From Lactobacillus helveticus DSM 20075 = CGMCC 1.1877 (GTDB lineage Bacteria; Bacillota; Bacilli; Lactobacillales; Lactobacillaceae): 27,415 bases of DNA. The notes below the pieces were generated by a model. That model had not been told where the DNA came from. It did no database searches and was given only the letters and a program-made list of their open reading frames with translations. The DNA is taken from NCBI RefSeq assembly GCF_000160855.1, contig NZ_GG700757.1, positions 89,548 to 116,962 of the forward strand, written 5' to 3'. Shown in pieces: positions 26,451 to 27,415 of the stretch (positions are counted from its first letter, which is position 1; each line of letters begins with the position of its first letter). The translations under genes were made by a program, and so were the position numbers.

Positions 26451-27415
26451 TTATATCTTCACCTCCATTTTCTTGTCTGCGCCACATTTCTGCATACCAA
26501 CCGTTTTCAGCTAAAAGCTGTTGGTGATTGCCTCGTTCAACAATTTGCCCATTTTTCAATACTAGAATCAAATCCGCATCCATAACTGAAGTCAAACGAT
26601 GAGCTGCAATCATAGTCGTCTTATTTTCTCTTTCTTTTCTCAATGCTGACAAAATTTCCGTTTCAGTTTTTGCATCTACAGCTGATAAAGCATCATCTAA
26701 AATCAAAATATGAGTGTCTTTTAATACGGCACGAGCAATTGACATTCTTTGTCGTTGTCCACCAGACAATGATAGTCCATTTTCTCCTACTAGAGTTTGA
26801 TAGCCCTTAGGCATCTTTAAAACATCTTCATGCAAATCACTCTTTTGTGCTGCCAAAGCAATATCTTCTTGATCCGCATCCTCTGAAGAAAATGCAATGT
26901 TTCTTCCAATACTAGTAGAAAATAGGAAATTATTCTGTGGTACATACGAGATTTGACTAAGCAACAATTTTAACGGAATTGTTCGAATATCTTTACCATT
27001 CAATGTAATTTGACCATCATACTGATCAAATTCTCTTAACAGCAATTCAATAATTGTTGTCTTTCCTGCGCCGACTCGGCCAACTAAGCCAAGTGTTTGT
27101 CCTGGTCTCAATTTAAAATCAATATTCTTCAAAACAGGAATATCTTTTTCATCTGGATATGCAAAGGACTTTATTTGGTAATCCAAGTCTCCCTGTAAAT
27201 CTTCCGCGGAAAGCGTGTTATCTGCATGTGCATCCGTAATCAATGGCTTTTCTTGCAAAAGCTTTTTTACACGATCATAACTAGCACTACCACGCTCTAA
27301 AATATTGAACAAATAGCCAATGGCAAACATCGGCCAAACCATATTAGAAATATAAGCAATGAATGATACCAATTGTCCAATTGATAAAACATGGTGATTT
27401 ACTAGTAATCCACCA
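26443..27415 (-). CDS. Heterodimeric ABC exporter half-transporter (LmrC-like), 5' part outside the window
   Basis: The frame is open to the right edge (reading GGLLVNHHVLSIGQLVSF into the visible part), so the true start and most membrane helices lie outside; a TTG at 27372 is not the start. The visible part has the last membrane helix and a full nucleotide-binding domain: Walker A GRVGAGKT, Q-loop SYVPQNN, signature LSGGQ, Walker B ILILDDALSA and H-loop AAHRLTS. The Walker B Glu is Asp, marking the degenerate-site subunit of an LmrCD/BmrCD/TM287-288-like heterodimer. It overlaps the next gene by eight bases (ATGAATGA), with GGAGGTGA serving the partner. Substrates are unknown. Confidence 0.9.
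   Translation of the reverse strand, partial: GGLLVNHHVLSIGQLVSFIAYISNMVWPMFAIGYLFNILERGSASYDRVKKLLQEKPLITDAHADNTLSAEDLQGDLDYQIKSFAYPDEKDIPVLKNIDFKLRPGQTLGLVGRVGAGKTTIIELLLREFDQYDGQITLNGKDIRTIPLKLLLSQISYVPQNNFLFSTSIGRNIAFSSEDADQEDIALAAQKSDLHEDVLKMPKGYQTLVGENGLSLSGGQRQRMSIARAVLKDTHILILDDALSAVDAKTETEILSALRKERENKTTMIAAHRLTSVMDADLILVLKNGQIVERGNHQQLLAENGWYAEMWRRQENGGEDINE

Noticed and set aside
1..27415. Search for CRISPR repeats, insertion sequences, prophage genes, tRNA or rRNA genes
   Set aside because: No regularly spaced repeats, transposase-like frames with terminal repeats, phage genes or tRNA-like cloverleaf sequences were noticed; nearly all sequence is accounted for by conserved genes.

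Overview
The window is a low-GC Gram-positive chromosomal segment. It almost certainly comes from a Lactobacillus of the acidophilus/crispatus/helveticus group. The evidence is the AT-rich sequence, the strong purine-rich Shine-Dalgarno sites, a PolC-type polymerase, the gene order rpsB-tsf-pyrH-frr-uppS-cdsA-rseP-proS-polC-rimP-nusA-ylxR-rplGA-infB-rbfA-truB-ribF, the absence of dxr between cdsA and rseP (lactobacilli make isoprenoids from mevalonate), a PepO endopeptidase and a Cfa synthase. The species call is an inference. No insertion sequence, prophage, CRISPR array, tRNA or rRNA is visible, so this is mainly a core housekeeping region.

Layout, in transcription order on the minus strand (right to left). 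At 27415-24621 lies an overlapping pair of ABC half-transporters (LmrC/LmrD-like). The first is cut by the window edge and the second is frameshifted near its 3' end. Next is pepO (24572-22629), which faces a short plus-strand block, plsC-cfa (20721-22571); the two are separated by a strong bidirectional terminator at 22581-22616. A tRNA adenine-N6 methyltransferase fused to a GIY-YIG domain (20655-19624) diverges from plsC. Then follow rpsB-tsf with a structured leader and a terminator; pyrH-frr-uppS-cdsA-rseP-proS-polC, packed with 1-50 nt spacings or overlaps; the rimP-nusA-ylxR-rplGA-infB-rbfA operon, with its own extended -10 promoter and a leader hairpin; a terminator; and truB-ribF.

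The genes serve translation (S2, EF-Ts, IF2, ribosome recycling, ribosome maturation, prolyl-tRNA synthetase, tRNA/RNA modification), RNA synthesis control (NusA, YlxR), UMP phosphorylation, envelope lipid and carrier synthesis (UppS, CdsA, PlsC, Cfa), regulated intramembrane proteolysis (RseP), replication (PolC), flavin cofactors (RibF), peptide breakdown (PepO) and export (ABC pair).

Points for a second look. (1) nusA has an in-frame TAA after which the same frame stays open for 38 acidic codons and stops just before ylxR; this looks like a recent nonsense change removing an acidic C-terminal tail. (2) A leader hairpin with a U-tract lies between the nusA-operon promoter and the rimP ribosome binding site, placed as expected for NusA-dependent autogenous attenuation. 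(3) A one-base deletion near 24801 shifts the end of the LmrD-like ABC subunit. (4) The rpsB leader fits the known Lactobacillales rpsB RNA element. (5) The methyltransferase is fused to a GIY-YIG domain. I found no clearly undescribed multi-gene system.
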